A stretch of DNA of 37,406 nucleotides from Fragilaria crotonensis (lineage: Eukaryota > Bacillariophyta > Fragilariophyceae > Fragilariales > Fragilariaceae). The notes below the pieces were generated by a model. It did no database searches. It was given only the letters and a program-made list of their open reading frames with translations, and was not told where the DNA came from. Location: assembly GCA_022925895.1 (NCBI GenBank), contig JAKSYS010000619.1:1-37406 (forward strand). The letters are read 5' to 3'. Positions 1 through 10,272 of the stretch are shown here, in pieces (positions within the stretch are counted from its first letter, which is position 1; every line of letters begins with the position of its first letter). A program made the translations under genes and the position numbers.

Positions 1-499
1 TGAACCAGGTGGTTTCAAGGCATTAAACCGAGGCTTCGTTTTTCGTACTCGAGTACAAGTACTTGTACTACTACTAGCACGCATGCGCTTGGCGAATTGT
101 TTTCCACAAACGGTCGCCTCCTTCTGCGCCAACAATGCATGACTCCGAGTACGCTAGTATCAGGTACTCCCTTGTAGCAGTGGTGTGTCGTGGTGTGTCG
201 TGGTGTAATATTCAAATTCTCGCACCAAAATATTTCGTAGCTCCAAGCTCCCGCCAGCACCCAGTATCAAACCCCACTCGTGCAGACTGCATGCTCGACT
301 CATCAGCCTTACGACGAAAGCGGTTGCTGGGAGTTGTCAGACAAAAATTTGCTCTCCCTGAATTCTGCTTCCCTATATCCGAGCGTGAGGAGGTACGGAT
401 AGTGCATTGTATCAAAATTTGCACGTTAAAAGTGCACGTGTGTGCCTGGTTCTGCAAATCCTCTTACAGAAGTCAATCTCCTTTTGCACCAACTCCGCA
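1..499. other. Upstream region of scramblase copy 1
   Basis: No convincing gene is visible here. It contains a GTAC-rich palindromic tract at about 45-75, two and a half copies of a 10-bp unit (tggtgtgtcg) at about 181-205, and the probable promoter and 5' leader of the first scramblase gene. The 21-bp stretch at 470-490 is repeated, with two mismatches, just upstream of scramblase copy 2 (4611-4631). Confidence 0.5.
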
Positions 500-1439
500 A
501 TGACCGTCGAAATGGACCGCGGCACGGATGCCTTGAAGTCTCACGTCAGCGACGCCGGGACAATGACATTTCGCCAGGCTCCTCGTTGCAGTCAGTGGAA
601 AGAACCACTCTGTCTTTTGTTTTGTTTTCCATGCATGATCTGCTGCTGTGGTTCTGAACCCCCCGCAGAATTCCAGGTATACGTCGGAGAGAATCATGTC
701 GCTGAGGCTACAGAAGATGACAACGGACGCTGCCGATTCTGGTGCGCTCCGATTCATCCCTTTCAAACCGTAGTGAAGGTAGGTCGAATACGCTTTTGGA
801 TGCATTAGACTTGAATTGCCAAATGTTGCACACAACAAGATTCTAACTGGAATCCACCCAAAGGAAGTCAACACAGAGGCCGAGATGATCACAGTCGATC
901 GCCCGTTCCGCTGCCCCTTTTTCTGTTGCAAGTGCTGCTGCTACCAGGTGGCTACTGTCGCATCTGGTGGACAAGAACTCGGCAGAGTGAAGGAAGATTG
1001 TTTCGTTTGCGTGCCTTCCTTCAAGGTCATGGCACCGGATGGGACTCTCATTTACAAGGTCCACCCTCCGACGTGCTACGACGGTCACTGTATCGACTGC
1101 TGCATGGAAGAATATCCGAACTGCTGTGAAGATTACTGCTGTAGTCACAAACAAAAACAACAGCCTTGGTTTGCGTGTTGTAGGATTCCATTCCATGTCT
1201 TCCCTGCAAGTCAGGTGCATACGGGAGACCTTGCTCCGCACATTGGAAAGATTTTCAAACCCTTCGAGAGACCTGGCGAACGGAGGGCCGATATCTTCGC
1301 TGTTCAAATCAACTTCCCAGAAGGTGCAACTCCCCAAGAGAAGGGTCTGTTGATGGGGAGTGCCCTCTTTCTCAATGCCAGTTTCTTCGAGGAGCCAGTT
1401 AACAATTGGGAAGAAGGTAGAGGCGAGGGGGGTGATTAA
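500..1439 (+). CDS. Phospholipid scramblase family protein, array copy 1
   Basis: Two exons, 500-778 and 864-1439, are joined by an 85-nt GTAGGT...AAAG intron with a branch-like TTCTAAC; phase is 0 and the product is about 284 residues. The family (Pfam Scramblase, PLSCR-like) is a membrane-bound beta-barrel protein with a C-terminal hydrophobic helix, linked to Ca2+-dependent lipid movement between leaflets or to membrane signalling. Visible hallmarks, in order, are the segment ending in the IHPF-type box at the exon junction, MITVDRPFRC, a cysteine cluster (FCCKCCCYQ) where PLSCRs are palmitoylated, a second Cys-rich loop, the RADIFAVQINFP box and the C-terminal GLLMGSALFLNASFFEE. Exon 1 has an extra Cys-rich stretch (LLFCFPCMICCC) shared only with copy 3. 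The ATG at 500 is supported by alignment with copies 3 and 4; the next Met is four codons downstream. Family assignment is strong; lipid scrambling itself is inferred. Confidence 0.87.
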
Positions 1440-1614
1440 TGTATGATCACTTTTCTTTGGGTAGTTCAAATTTAAAAAAATCGTGGCTCTAAGCTGTTAT
1501 TGATGGTAACATGTGAACTAACAGCGACTCCAGAATGGAAGAATATAATTAGTTCAGATGATAATGGGTCCCTCCGTCTACCACGAAATTGTCAACAAAG
1601 GCAAGAAAGGAGAC

Positions 1615-2230
1615 AACGAGGACCGCTTCATGGATGCCTTAAAGCCTCACGTTTGTAACGCTCAGACCTCATAATTTGTTCTACTTTCCTTCGTACTCCA
1701 CCAGCGTGATGGTAACTTGGAAATGTCGCGTGATCGGGAGAAACGGCAGTGCAAGTATTACACGACTCAACAGAACAGCAACTCGTATCAGAGGCCGGGA
1801 TGATCCCCGTAGGCCGTTCTTGCCGCGGTCAATTATCCTGTTGCAAAGCGGTTCTGCTTCCAAGAGGGCCAATCGCAAGGTTCAACCCGCCAACGCTGCT
1901 GTGGCTCCGTCAACTGTTTAGCAGGAGGGAATTATTGCTGAGAATGCTGCAAGGAGGAATTTCAAGCCTTTCCGGCCAGCCTGTAGGAAAGGGATGGCTC
2001 TGCAGAGTACGTTAAAGGATTTTGAAGGCCCCTAACCGCTTGATTGCCCATTTCCCGGAGAGAAGGCCTCAACGACCATCCTAATCAAGGGTTGCAATGA
2101 AGTCCTTTTTGGCAACATGTCAGGCATTTGTGTTTGACGACCTTCGGAACCTTTTGTCGTCGCTAATTGGAAGCATGCCCTCTAGAATTGCTTCATACAA
2201 TATACAAGCAGTTGAGCAACCAGTGGAAGA
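1615..2230 (+). pseudogene. Decayed scramblase copy (relic 1)
   Basis: Exon-1-like sequence (GGATGCCTTAAAGCCTCACG) lies near 1630. The start of exon 2 is recognisable at about 1792-1870 (GAGGCCGGGATGATCC, then the Cys-cluster region), followed by segments matching the Cys-loop and the ATTCTCAAAGCCCC region of copy 4, up to about 2035. Reading frames are broken by indels and by an in-frame stop near 1919. Similarity to relic 2 continues past the coding part (about 2174-2225 versus 6650-6700), so both relics descend from one already defective or untranslated segment. No intact product is expected. Confidence 0.72.
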
Positions 2231-2735
2231 GCCATCATCAACAACGTCAAACTTCTTTGCAGGTTAAGGGCAACAATGACAAGGACGCCATTTCCGCCCC
2301 CGCACTGTACTTGAAAAATGTAATCGGCGCTATATCTGTTTGGGGATCGTGCATCCAGTGGTGGTTATTTTGAACGTTTGTTGTCATTCGGTACCTTTCC
2401 GTCCTCGTACTGCGAGATATCGCTTCTAGAAAACCATCGTGATGGCTCAGCATTCTTCATGGATTTGAATACTCAAGTCCAGTATAGATGAAGGTAGCTC
2501 GATCATTGTGCGCAACAATGTGCATTCTTGACCCTGCTTCTTTGTACAAGAAAGATAGTGTAACCATCGAAGCGCACCCACGTGCTGCGTCCAATGTCCA
2601 ATGCACCCGCACACCGCAAACACAGCAACCAACAGCACCGCGGAGGGTAGTCACGTGCAGTCGGATGGAGTTCGTGATTCGAAAACGAAGACTTGGCCAA
2701 ACCCAAAGATTCCTTTTTCAGTTAAACCTCCAGTA
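2231..2735. other. Intergenic, no gene seen
   Basis: The first part still shows patchy similarity to the sequence downstream of relic 2 (an AACTTCTTT...AAGGGC block near 2250-2275 versus about 6781-6805), so it belongs to the duplicated unit. I see no supported coding region or RNA gene. Confidence 0.4.
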
Positions 2736-3464
2736 TTAGGGCCACCGTTACGTAATTACATTTCACAAAAACGAAAACCTTGACGTTTTCGAGGGTCCAT
2801 TTTACCACCGTTACGTACGAAAACAGGTCCCCAAAAACTTTCTGGAAATCACTCGGATGCGCCTCATATCCCATCGTCAACGAAAATCTGCCAACGGCTT
2901 TCGTTGCTCCGCGAAAAACACAGCCTTTCCTAGAACCATTTCAAGATTCTGGATTCCTTCTGGCAGGTGTACTATGTGTGCGTTTAATTCGCCCCTTTGA
3001 CAGATGCTACTGTCTACTGTCACTGCAGGCATCGAACATGAACATGGTTTTCTCGCCAGAGAATCATCAGATGAAGACGTCGTTTCTACCGTTGCATGCG
3101 CCGTAGAAACGACGATCGACAATAGTGCGGTGTTGTGTGGTGGTTCCACATGAAGAACATTGCCAAAACGGTCGTCATTGTCGGATTTCGATGAGCAACG
3201 ATCTAATAATTTTTGGTTCCAATTCGTACAACTTTACCGTATCTGTAGACGTACACAGTACACAGTACGACTAGGATGGAGCGAACGATTGGAACATACA
3301 TGTGTTTCACATCAAGATTCCTATCTTGACTCAGTCGACTTGATGTTTTCATATTTGTGGACTGCTTTTTACGTAACGGTGGGGATGAGCATTTTACATG
3401 AACGAGAAGTCAAAACTTCTACCGGTAGTTTTCGTGAAATGTAATTACGTAACGGTGGCCCTTA
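2736..3464. mobile_element. MITE-like element with PIF/Harbinger-type ends
   Basis: The ends are a perfect 28-bp terminal inverted repeat, 2739-2766 and 3434-3461, starting GGGCCACCGTTACG. It is flanked directly by the trinucleotide TTA on both sides (2736-2738 and 3462-3464), matching the 3-bp TWA target duplication of PIF/Harbinger elements. A 13-mer, CCACCGTTACGTA, occurs twice at each end in opposite orientation (2742-2754, 2805-2817; 3370-3382, 3446-3458), like subterminal transposase-binding repeats. A 12-bp hairpin sits inside (3078-3089/3103-3114). No transposase reading frame is present, so the copy is non-autonomous. Superfamily assignment rests only on ends and TSD. Confidence 0.7.
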
Positions 3465-3487
3465 TTAGTATTGAAGTTGACCGGTTT

Positions 3488-3641
3488 CGATTAGAATGCA
3501 AGGAAATGACGTCAAGCCCTACCAATCAGTACCGAGCCTATCACGTACTATCTACCGTGATACAGTACTCCAGTAAGACAGTAGCATAGGGAGAGCATGC
3601 TGATTGGTAGGGCTTGACGTCATTTCCTTGCATTCTAATCG
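3488..3641. repeat. Perfect 42-bp inverted repeat with 70-nt spacer
   Basis: Bases 3488-3529 are the exact reverse complement of 3600-3641. Each arm contains the palindrome TGACGTCA, a bZIP/CRE-type site. The spacer holds a smaller inverted repeat (TATCACG...CGTGATA, about 3539-3562). The whole could fold into a long hairpin or cruciform. It begins 24 bp after the MITE and may be a separate fold-back element. No coding sequence is seen. Confidence 0.88.
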
Positions 3642-4648
3642 GATCGATGCGATTCACATGAATGGTCACCTCTAAATAGGAAGTTGAAGCGAATATACGA
3701 CATGCTTTTCTACGCGCGAACACGCTAAGCATTTTTGCCCTCCCGAACTCGAACGTCGGAAGGTTAAGTCAAGAGAAGTCAGGATGCTCCCGAAATGCGA
3801 GTGAAGCAAAAAAGTTTGGTCGTGCTGAAGTGCAAGAACTTAAGCTACACTCTTTGGTTAAGATGTTACAATAGTCGTCACGGACTAAACGCCAACTGAA
3901 ATTGTATGTAAATAGTCCAAAGTTGTGACAAGTTGGAACCAAAGGGTATCGACTTCCTAGTGGCGAACTGGAAAGAAGAAAATGGGAGAACCACAACATG
4001 GGAAACTTGATCATGTTTTCTCGGAGACGTTATCGTCGTGTTCAACAGGAGTGTGGCGGCATTGATCTCAACCGAGTTCTCGTCTGGTATGATAGGCTTG
4101 TGTAGTCATCAACGAGAAAATCCAGGCCTTGCCGTATGATATCCATGTATGAATCAAGATATCCATGTACGGCACACGATTTATGGAGGGTTGCTCTACC
4201 GGTAGAAATAGAATGGCATTTTAAATTAAGGTTGAGTTGCCATGTTGCACAGGTATTTAGCATTACATCATCTTCAATATGGAATTTGGGTACCGGAGAC
4301 ATCAGGTGTGGCATTGGGTTCGCACCGGAAATGTTGAACGACCGCTACTAAACCGCTAAACACGTGCATGTTTCAGTTCTTTGGTAAAAGTACCTTGTAG
4401 CCACAACGAGCCCCCAACCCCGACTCAGGGCCCTACTAGGGAACGACTCAGGGCCCTACTAGGGAAAATCTGATGGGAGACATCGCGCCTCTCGGTTCTG
4501 GTCCGATCGTGAAGATACGCACAAGCAACTGATCACAATTCACAATTCACACAAATCCCCAATTTGCGCATACCTGGTCCCTTCACCTAATTCTTGGACG
4601 CCGATTGCATAAGTCAATCGCCTTTTGTACCTTGAAATTACCGAGAAC
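3642..4648. other. Intergenic and upstream region of scramblase copy 2
   Basis: About 1 kb without a supported gene. It holds the 23-bp tandem duplication described separately and, at 4611-4631, the 21-bp leader motif shared with copy 1. Confidence 0.45.
4421..4466. repeat. Two exact copies of a 23-bp unit
   Basis: The unit CGACTCAGGGCCCTACTAGG plus GAA occurs at 4421-4443 and again, without change, at 4444-4466. Each unit contains the palindrome AGGGCCCT. It lies about 180 bp upstream of the copy 2 start and could be regulatory or a replication-slippage product. Confidence 0.9.
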
Positions 4649-5594
4649 ATGGACCGCGGCACGGATGCCTTGAAGTCTAACGTTAGTGACGTTCAGACAA
4701 TGACATTTCGTCAAACTCTGCGTTATTGTGTGGATCCCTTCGATATCTGTTGCTATTTAGGGCGCTGCTGCAAACACACTAAGGCGGCACCTCCCGCAGA
4801 ATTCCAGGTGTTTGTCGGTGACAATCAAGTTGCTAAGGCGTCGGAAGATGTTAACAGGAGCTGGCGACTCTGGTGCGCTCCGATTCATCCCTTTTCAACC
4901 GTTGTTATGGTACGTGGAAAGCATTTTGACGCATAAGACGTTGAATTGCGAGAAGCGGGCGGGTCAACAGTTTTTCCAAAGATTCTAACCGAAATCGATC
5001 CAACAGGAACGCTCGTCGGAGGATGAGATGATCACCATCGACCGTCCATTCCGCTGCCCATTTTGCTGTTGCAAGTGCTGCTCCTTCCAGGAGGCTACTG
5101 TCACATCCGGTGGTCAGGAACTGGGCAGCATGAAGGAAGATTGTTTCTTTTGCGTCCCTACCTTCGAGGTCCACGCGCCGGATGGGTCTCTTATTTACAA
5201 GGTTCGTCCACCAACGTGCTGCTGTGGTAACTGTGTCGACTGCTGCTGCATGGACGAATATCCCGATTGTTGTGAAGCATTCGTTTGCTGTTGTAAAGCA
5301 AAAGAAGAGCCTTGCTTTGCGTGTTGCAGGATTCCATTCCATGTCTTCCCTGCCAGCCAGGAAGAAACGACTGACGGTGCTCGGCACATTGGAAAAATTT
5401 TCAAACCTTTCGAGAATCGTACAGGGCGGAGGGCCGATATCTTCGCTGTCCAGATCGACTTTCCGATTGGTGCAACTCCCCAGGAGAAGGGCCTGTTGAT
5501 GGGGAGTGCCCTCTTTCTCAATGCCAATTTCTTCGAGGAGTCGGTTAATGATTGGGAAGATGAATATTGTTGTGCTGGGGGTTGGGGTGAGTAA
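4649..5594 (+). CDS. Phospholipid scramblase family protein, array copy 2
   Basis: Exons 4649-4909 and 5007-5594 are separated by a 97-nt GTACGT...ACAG intron with a TTCTAAC branch motif; the product is about 282 residues. The start used by copies 1 and 3 is ATT here, so translation probably begins at the second Met (MDRG); an in-frame ATG at 4625 is possible. Scramblase hallmarks are all present: MITIDRPFRC, FCCCKCCSFQ, a long CCCGNCVDCCC loop, RADIFAVQIDFP and GLLMGSALFLNANFFEE. Compared with copies 1 and 3, the Cys-rich insert of exon 1 differs (YCVDPFDICCYLGRCC). The C-terminus ends in a short tail with an extra Cys pair. Membrane association is expected from the hydrophobic C-terminal segment and the Cys clusters; scrambling activity is inferred from the family. 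Confidence 0.87.
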
Positions 5595-5789
5595 CAAATG
5601 CTCACTTTTCCCTATCACAAGCAAGTCCATAACTGCCTTTTCGTGTATTTTGATGGTTCCAAGCCATCACTAATGGTGTACAAATGCAGTACCTTGCATT
5701 TTGAAGTAGGAGTTTAAAACATCGGCAGCCTATTATGGAGTTCCTGAGTTGAATTCCATTTAATCAACAGTGGACGCAGCGTAGACAAT

Positions 5790-6710
5790 GATCGTCCACG
5801 GCACAGTCTTCTTGACGTATCATGTTCGAAACCATCAGACCTCATTCGATGCCAGTTCGTCCCTCTCCTTGAAGATAGCGTCAGGAATATCAAGGATGTG
5901 AGGATCGTACGCATGTGAGCGTTGGAGGGAATCAGGCCGCCGAGGCTTTGGAAGATGCAAGATCTAGCTGCCGATGGTGCGGTGACACGCTGATCTCCGA
6001 TTCATGCGATTTATCTTTGGTACTTTGTCGCTGCACTCCAGTGAACTCCAGCTTCTGAGGTTAGTGGGAAATGCAGTGCTGCGAAGCGTGAAGGTTTCAT
6101 CACCTTGTGCAAGACGAAGCTAATAAAGCACAATATTGCAATACTCCGAACAGCATCTGGTAGGCCAGGATGTCCACCATCGATTGTGCTTGCAGCTGTC
6201 GATTTTTCCTGGTGCAAGTGCTTCTGTTAATCAGAATACGAAGCTCTCATCCCTCAGATGTACAAAGAAACGTTTTAGTTTGTTCGGGCAAGGCCCAACC
6301 TCAGACGTGCTGCTGCAGGCGACTGCGTCACATGTTGGGTGGAAGGGAATTCTTGTTGAGGATGTTGCACAGAAGCATCTCAAGACTTCGCTGCCAACAA
6401 CTAGGATTCGGATGGCAATGCAGAGTACATTTGGAACGATTTTCAAGGCACCCACGTTGCGTCTGTGATAGTCCATATCCCGGAGTGAAGGGCTTGCTGG
6501 GAAGGTCCTTCCTCGTCAACTGTGACTTCCATTTGGCGGCATGAAACGTATGACGACAACAATATCCCATGAATGATGACAACCAGTCTTCCATTCGTGT
6601 CTGAGTGGCATCGTGGCATTCGCAACCATTTGACGTCTTTCCTTAGTAACTTGCCCTCAAGAATTGATACATTAAACTATAGTTGAGCAACCACTCATAA
6701 GAAAAAGGTT
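5790..6710 (+). pseudogene. Decayed scramblase copy (relic 2)
   Basis: The relic starts about 195 bp after the copy 2 stop. An exon-1 remnant is seen near 5795-5830, with a second block at about 5918-6010 matching the EFKIFIGGNQ...ALED region of copy 4. Exon-2 remnants follow: the Cys-cluster region (CTGGTGCAAGTGCTTCTG) at about 6209, the Cys loop at about 6300-6370 and the GATTTTCAAGGC region near 6440. Several frameshifts and stops break every frame. The sequence is closer to copy 4 than to the adjacent intact copy 2. The tail (about 6650-6710) matches the tail of relic 1. Confidence 0.7.
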
Positions 6711-7454
6711 GTGTTAGATATCACACCCTGAATCCAGGAGAAGAGTTTTTTTGATGAGAGACGCTATCCCTTTCGATGCCAACTTCTTTCAAATCAAGGG
6801 CCACAAACTACAGCGGGGACATTGCGGCCCTCGCATTGTAATCGAACGCGTGATAGGTTTCATTTCAGTGTTTGATTCGCATCCTCTTTGGTGAGGCCAC
6901 GAATTCTTGGACACGCGCAGGAGCCTCCTTCAATACAGGTTGTAATGTAGTTTGGTCCAATACAGTTCAGCAACTTGTAGTCTAGCAATGGTATGACAGA
7001 GTAAAAAGTAAAAAACGATTAAAACCACTTTCTCAGAATGTCCAGTAGCTTGAAGAACCTTACTATAGGGTCTACCTACAGATAGCGCTACCAACTACCT
7101 GGTACTCCACTACTCGAGTACTGGAACTTGTACTCGGACTACTAACTGGTGCTGCTATTGCTAGTAGAGTAGAGTACCAAAGGTACCGGTACAGTAGCAA
7201 ACTCCTGTCAGAAGCAGCGTTTCGTCGCCAGTCGTGCTGCGTGGTACCTCGACTCAGCCTCGTCAGAAAATTCAGTCGAGAATACTGGCAGTTGGGTGTT
7301 GGGTCCCTCCGAATTCTGGTTCACCATCTGAGCTGCAGGAAACGATACGCTAATGCTCAAAATTCACAGGTTGGAAGTGTCTGTGCTAACCTTCTCCGCT
7401 TCCTTGTTCTTCAATTCCGATTGTCTATAACTCTATCTACTTTCATACTCCGCA
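6711..7454. other. Intergenic and upstream region of scramblase copy 3
   Basis: No supported gene. A GTAC/TACT-rich tract with several short palindromes occupies about 7075-7195, and the probable promoter of copy 3 lies downstream of it. The last 12 bases before and including the start codon (ACTCCGCAATGA) match copy 1. Confidence 0.45.
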
Positions 7455-8398
7455 ATGAACGAGAAAATGGACCGCGGCGCGGATGCCTTGAACTCTCACG
7501 TTAGTGACGCGCAGACAATGACATTTCGCCAAAAGTCTCGTTGTACTCCGTGGAAAGAACCACTCTGTCTTTTGTTTTGTTTTCCATGCATGTGCTGCTG
7601 CTGTGATTCTGCACCCCCCGCAGAATTCCAGGTGTTCGTCGGTGAGAATAAAGTCGCTGAGGCTATGGAAGATGTCAACGAACGCTGCCGGTTCTGGTGC
7701 GCTCCGATTCATCCCTTTAAAACCGTAGTGAAGGTAGGTCGAATACATTTTTGGATACATAAGGCTTTCAACAGCGTGATGCGGGCCAAAAACAATAGAA
7801 AAGATTCTAACTGGATTCAACCCAAAAGGAAGTCAACACAGAGGCCGAGATGATCACCATCGACCGTCCATTTCGCTGCCCCTATTTCTGTTGCAAGTGC
7901 TGCTGCTACCAGGAGGCTACGGTCACATCTGGCGGACAAGAACTCGGCAGTATGAAGGAGGATTGCTTTCTTTTTGTACCATCCTTTAAGGTCAAGACAC
8001 CGGATGGGACTCCTATTTACAAGATCCACCCTCCCACATGCTGTGATGGTTGTTGTGTCGACTGCTGCATGGACGAATACCCCAATTGCTTTGAACATTA
8101 CAGTCCAAAACATAAACAAGAGCCATACTATGCATGTTGCAGGATTCCATTCCATGTCTTTCCTGCCAGTCAGGAGCATACAGGTGACCTCGCTCCGCAC
8201 ATTGGAAAGATTTTCAAGCCCTTCGAAAAGCCTGGCGAACGGAGGGCCGATATCTTCGCTGTCCAAATCAACTTCCCAGTAGGTGCAACTCCCCAAGAGA
8301 AGGGTCTGTTGATGGGGAGTGCCCTCTTTCTCAACGCCAGTTTCTTCGAGGAGCCAGTTAACGATTGGGAAACAGGACGACGTGAGGGTGGTGATTGA
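7455..8398 (+). CDS. Phospholipid scramblase family protein, array copy 3
   Basis: Exons 7455-7733 and 7829-8398 are joined over a 95-nt GTAGGT...AAAG intron with a TTCTAAC branch motif, giving about 282 residues. This is the closest relative of copy 1: it shares the exon-1 insert (LLFCFPCMCCCC), the intron ends and nearly the whole C-terminal half (the HTGDLAPHIGKIFKPFE region and the GLLMGSALFLNASFFEEPVN end). Scramblase hallmarks MITIDRPFRC, FCCKCCCYQ and RADIFAVQINFP are intact. The central Cys loop has lost some cysteines (YSPKHKQEPYYACC), unlike copy 2. The flanks upstream of the start and downstream of the stop are also similar to copy 1, so the two probably arose by a recent segmental duplication or gene conversion. 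Confidence 0.87.
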
Positions 8399-8582
8399 TG
8401 CCATTGATCACTATTTTTCCTTGGAAAGGTAAAATGCTTATCTTTCGTGATTCGAAGCAATCATTGGCGAAATCAAGTACAGCACCATCAGTGACACAGA
8501 ATTGAAGATTTGTATTAATGCTGAATTCAACTGTGTTTGGATACTGCCCCTGATAGTCATCAATCGCCGTTGTGGAGAAGAC

Positions 8583-9215
8583 GATGGACCACGGCACTGA
8601 CGCCTTGACGCCTCGCACTTGTTTATCGTTGACAATCGCTCGGATTCGGGGAGAATTTGGACGGCGAGACCTGCTGCTACCGATTGTGGTGCTTTTATGG
8701 TTTCCAAGTGGGCAGGGTATGTGAGGGTTGTACTGAATTCAAGGTAAGGGTCGGAGAGAGTCAGGTAGCTAATTCGCCTCGTGACTGGAGACGAAGATGT
8801 TCTACACAACTCAAACACGACCTCACCAAGAAGTAAATGATATGATCACCACCGCCGATGTACCCGTGCTGCTCGCGATGTTTCTGTTGCAAGGACTTCT
8901 GATACGGGAGGGCAAATGTCAGTTCTGATCGAAGAGTCATGCGCCTTCCAAGTATTGTGTTCACATGGTTCACCATCCGACATGTTGCCATTTTGCGTCA
9001 GAAGACTTGCGAATCCTTGCACGGAACAATTTTTATTTGGTAAGGAGGCGATTCAAAGATACCGTCGGCAAATGAAGCGTACGGTACATCGGAAGGCTTC
9101 TCAAAACCCCATGCGATTCAAAGATACCGTCGGCAAATGAAGAGTACGGTGCATCGGAAGGCTTCTCAAAGCCCCAAGTCGCCTTGATCGATTGTTCCCT
9201 CCTACCAAACGGTCC
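8583..9215 (+). pseudogene. Decayed scramblase copy (relic 3)
   Basis: An exon-1 relic begins at about 8583 (ATGGACCACGGCACTGACGC), 185 bp after the copy 3 stop. An EFK-like block with a donor-like GGTAAG follows near 8740. The exon-2 start is recognisable near 8833-8860 (GAAGTAAATGATATGATCACC) together with a short Cys-cluster remnant (GTTTCTGTTGCAAGGACTTC). A late block (GCTTCTCAAAGCCCCAAG, about 9160-9177) matches copy 4 and lies in the internal 64-bp tandem duplication. Large parts are missing and no frame is open. Confidence 0.65.
9049..9176. repeat. 64-bp tandem duplication inside relic 3
   Basis: Bases 9049-9112 and 9113-9176 are two adjacent copies differing at only a few positions (for example AAGCGTACGGTA versus AAGAGTACGGTG). 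The duplication lies within decayed scramblase sequence and is therefore younger than the loss of function. It has no evident role. Confidence 0.85.
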
Positions 9216-9459
9216 CACTAGCCTTGCTAAAGGAAACATACTACGGATATGCCTTTGGCGCCACCATGTCGTATTCCTTGCATTTTGGTTGGGTTGTCAT
9301 CGTACTTCCTGTGGTGGCAGACTTTGTTGGCATTCCGAATATGTTGTCGACTTTCGCATTCTCTCTACAGGAGCGACACAACCTTAAAAAGAATGCAATT
9401 ATTACTCCAGCACAGCAAAGACGACCCACACTTTCTACTTCCATATCCTTCTCAACACA
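9216..9459. other. Short interval downstream of the thioesterase gene
   Basis: This probably holds the 3' untranslated region of the minus-strand thioesterase gene. A + strand frame of 80 codons (9224-9466) with a hydrophobic middle is open here, but I found no family resemblance and it overlaps the thioesterase stop. Confidence 0.35.
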
Positions 9460-10272
9460 CTACTGAGAAGCGGCGTCCTCGACAAACGCATGTCTTGGAA
9501 TAATGTACAGTGTGGTTGCTTCCGCATAAAGAATGGAAGCATCGTGACTTGTCATTTGCGCCGTAAAGTACAATTTGCGTCCCTCCCGTCGACTCAGACG
9601 GACACGAATCAAAACTTTGGAATCTGCCTCCACAGGAATTCGGTAATCCACCGAGAGATTGGCAGTATAGGCCATGGTGACGCCCATGGCACCGAATGCC
9701 ATTCCCATGGCATCATCAAAGAGCATGGCCAACACGCCACCGTGCACGACTCCTTCGTGACCATCGAGTTTGTGTCCCAATTGAATATCTGCCACAACAA
9801 TTTCGGGCGATTCTTCGCCGATGCGATCATTGACTCGTTTGTAAACGTCATACCGTTCAATGCTGCCATTCTGTAGCAATTGGCCGAATATTACATGAGA
9901 GATTTCAATGGCTCTCGATGGCAAATCCATTTTTTCATAATGATAGGTATCACTTTCTTCCACTTCCCATGGCAGTGATGCTGTCGCTGCTGCTTGACAT
10001 CGCACTACAGGTGAAGCTATCAGCGAGGACCACGATCGATAGCGTGGTTTGTGTTGCTGTATGAGTAATGGCGACCGTTTCAACTGCCCTGATCCTGACG
10101 CGAATGTTTGCTCCTGTTTTTTCGTAGGTAACGTTTCACGATCATGACGATTGCTATGACTTGGTGCCACAATCACAAAAGCTGTTGAGGACACGAGTGA
10201 AAGTGCTGTCGCAGCGAACAAGACGCGTTGGCATGTCTTGAAGGCAACAGTGTGGAACATTTCGGAAATCAC
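9460..10272 (-). CDS. Hotdog-fold thioesterase (PaaI/THEM4-like), probably plastid-targeted
   Basis: Single exon, 270 residues. The C-terminal half (about residues 130-260) is a hotdog domain of the acyl-CoA thioesterase superfamily. The signature HGGVLAMLFDDAMG starts at about residue 177; the HGG and the Asp in the following helix are typical of PaaI/THEM4-type enzymes, which hydrolyse acyl-CoA or acyl-ACP thioesters. The start codon and a second Met at residue 5 precede a hydrophobic stretch (LFAATALSLVSS) followed by TAFVIVAPS, which fits a signal peptide with the A-F cleavage motif of diatom bipartite plastid presequences, then a basic, Ser/Thr-rich transit-like region. A plastid role in fatty-acid or acyl-CoA turnover is an inference; substrate is unknown. 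The gene sits opposite to, and between, relic 3 and scramblase copy 4, and shares its upstream region with copy 4. Confidence 0.85.
   Translation of the reverse strand: MISEMFHTVAFKTCQRVLFAATALSLVSSTAFVIVAPSHSNRHDRETLPTKKQEQTFASGSGQLKRSPLLIQQHKPRYRSWSSLIASPVVRCQAAATASLPWEVEESDTYHYEKMDLPSRAIEISHVIFGQLLQNGSIERYDVYKRVNDRIGEESPEIVVADIQLGHKLDGHEGVVHGGVLAMLFDDAMGMAFGAMGVTMAYTANLSVDYRIPVEADSKVLIRVRLSRREGRKLYFTAQMTSHDASILYAEATTLYIIPRHAFVEDAASQ

Noticed and set aside
9224-9466. 80-codon + strand frame with a hydrophobic middle
   Set aside because: No homology recognised, overlaps the thioesterase stop, and lies just after decayed sequence.
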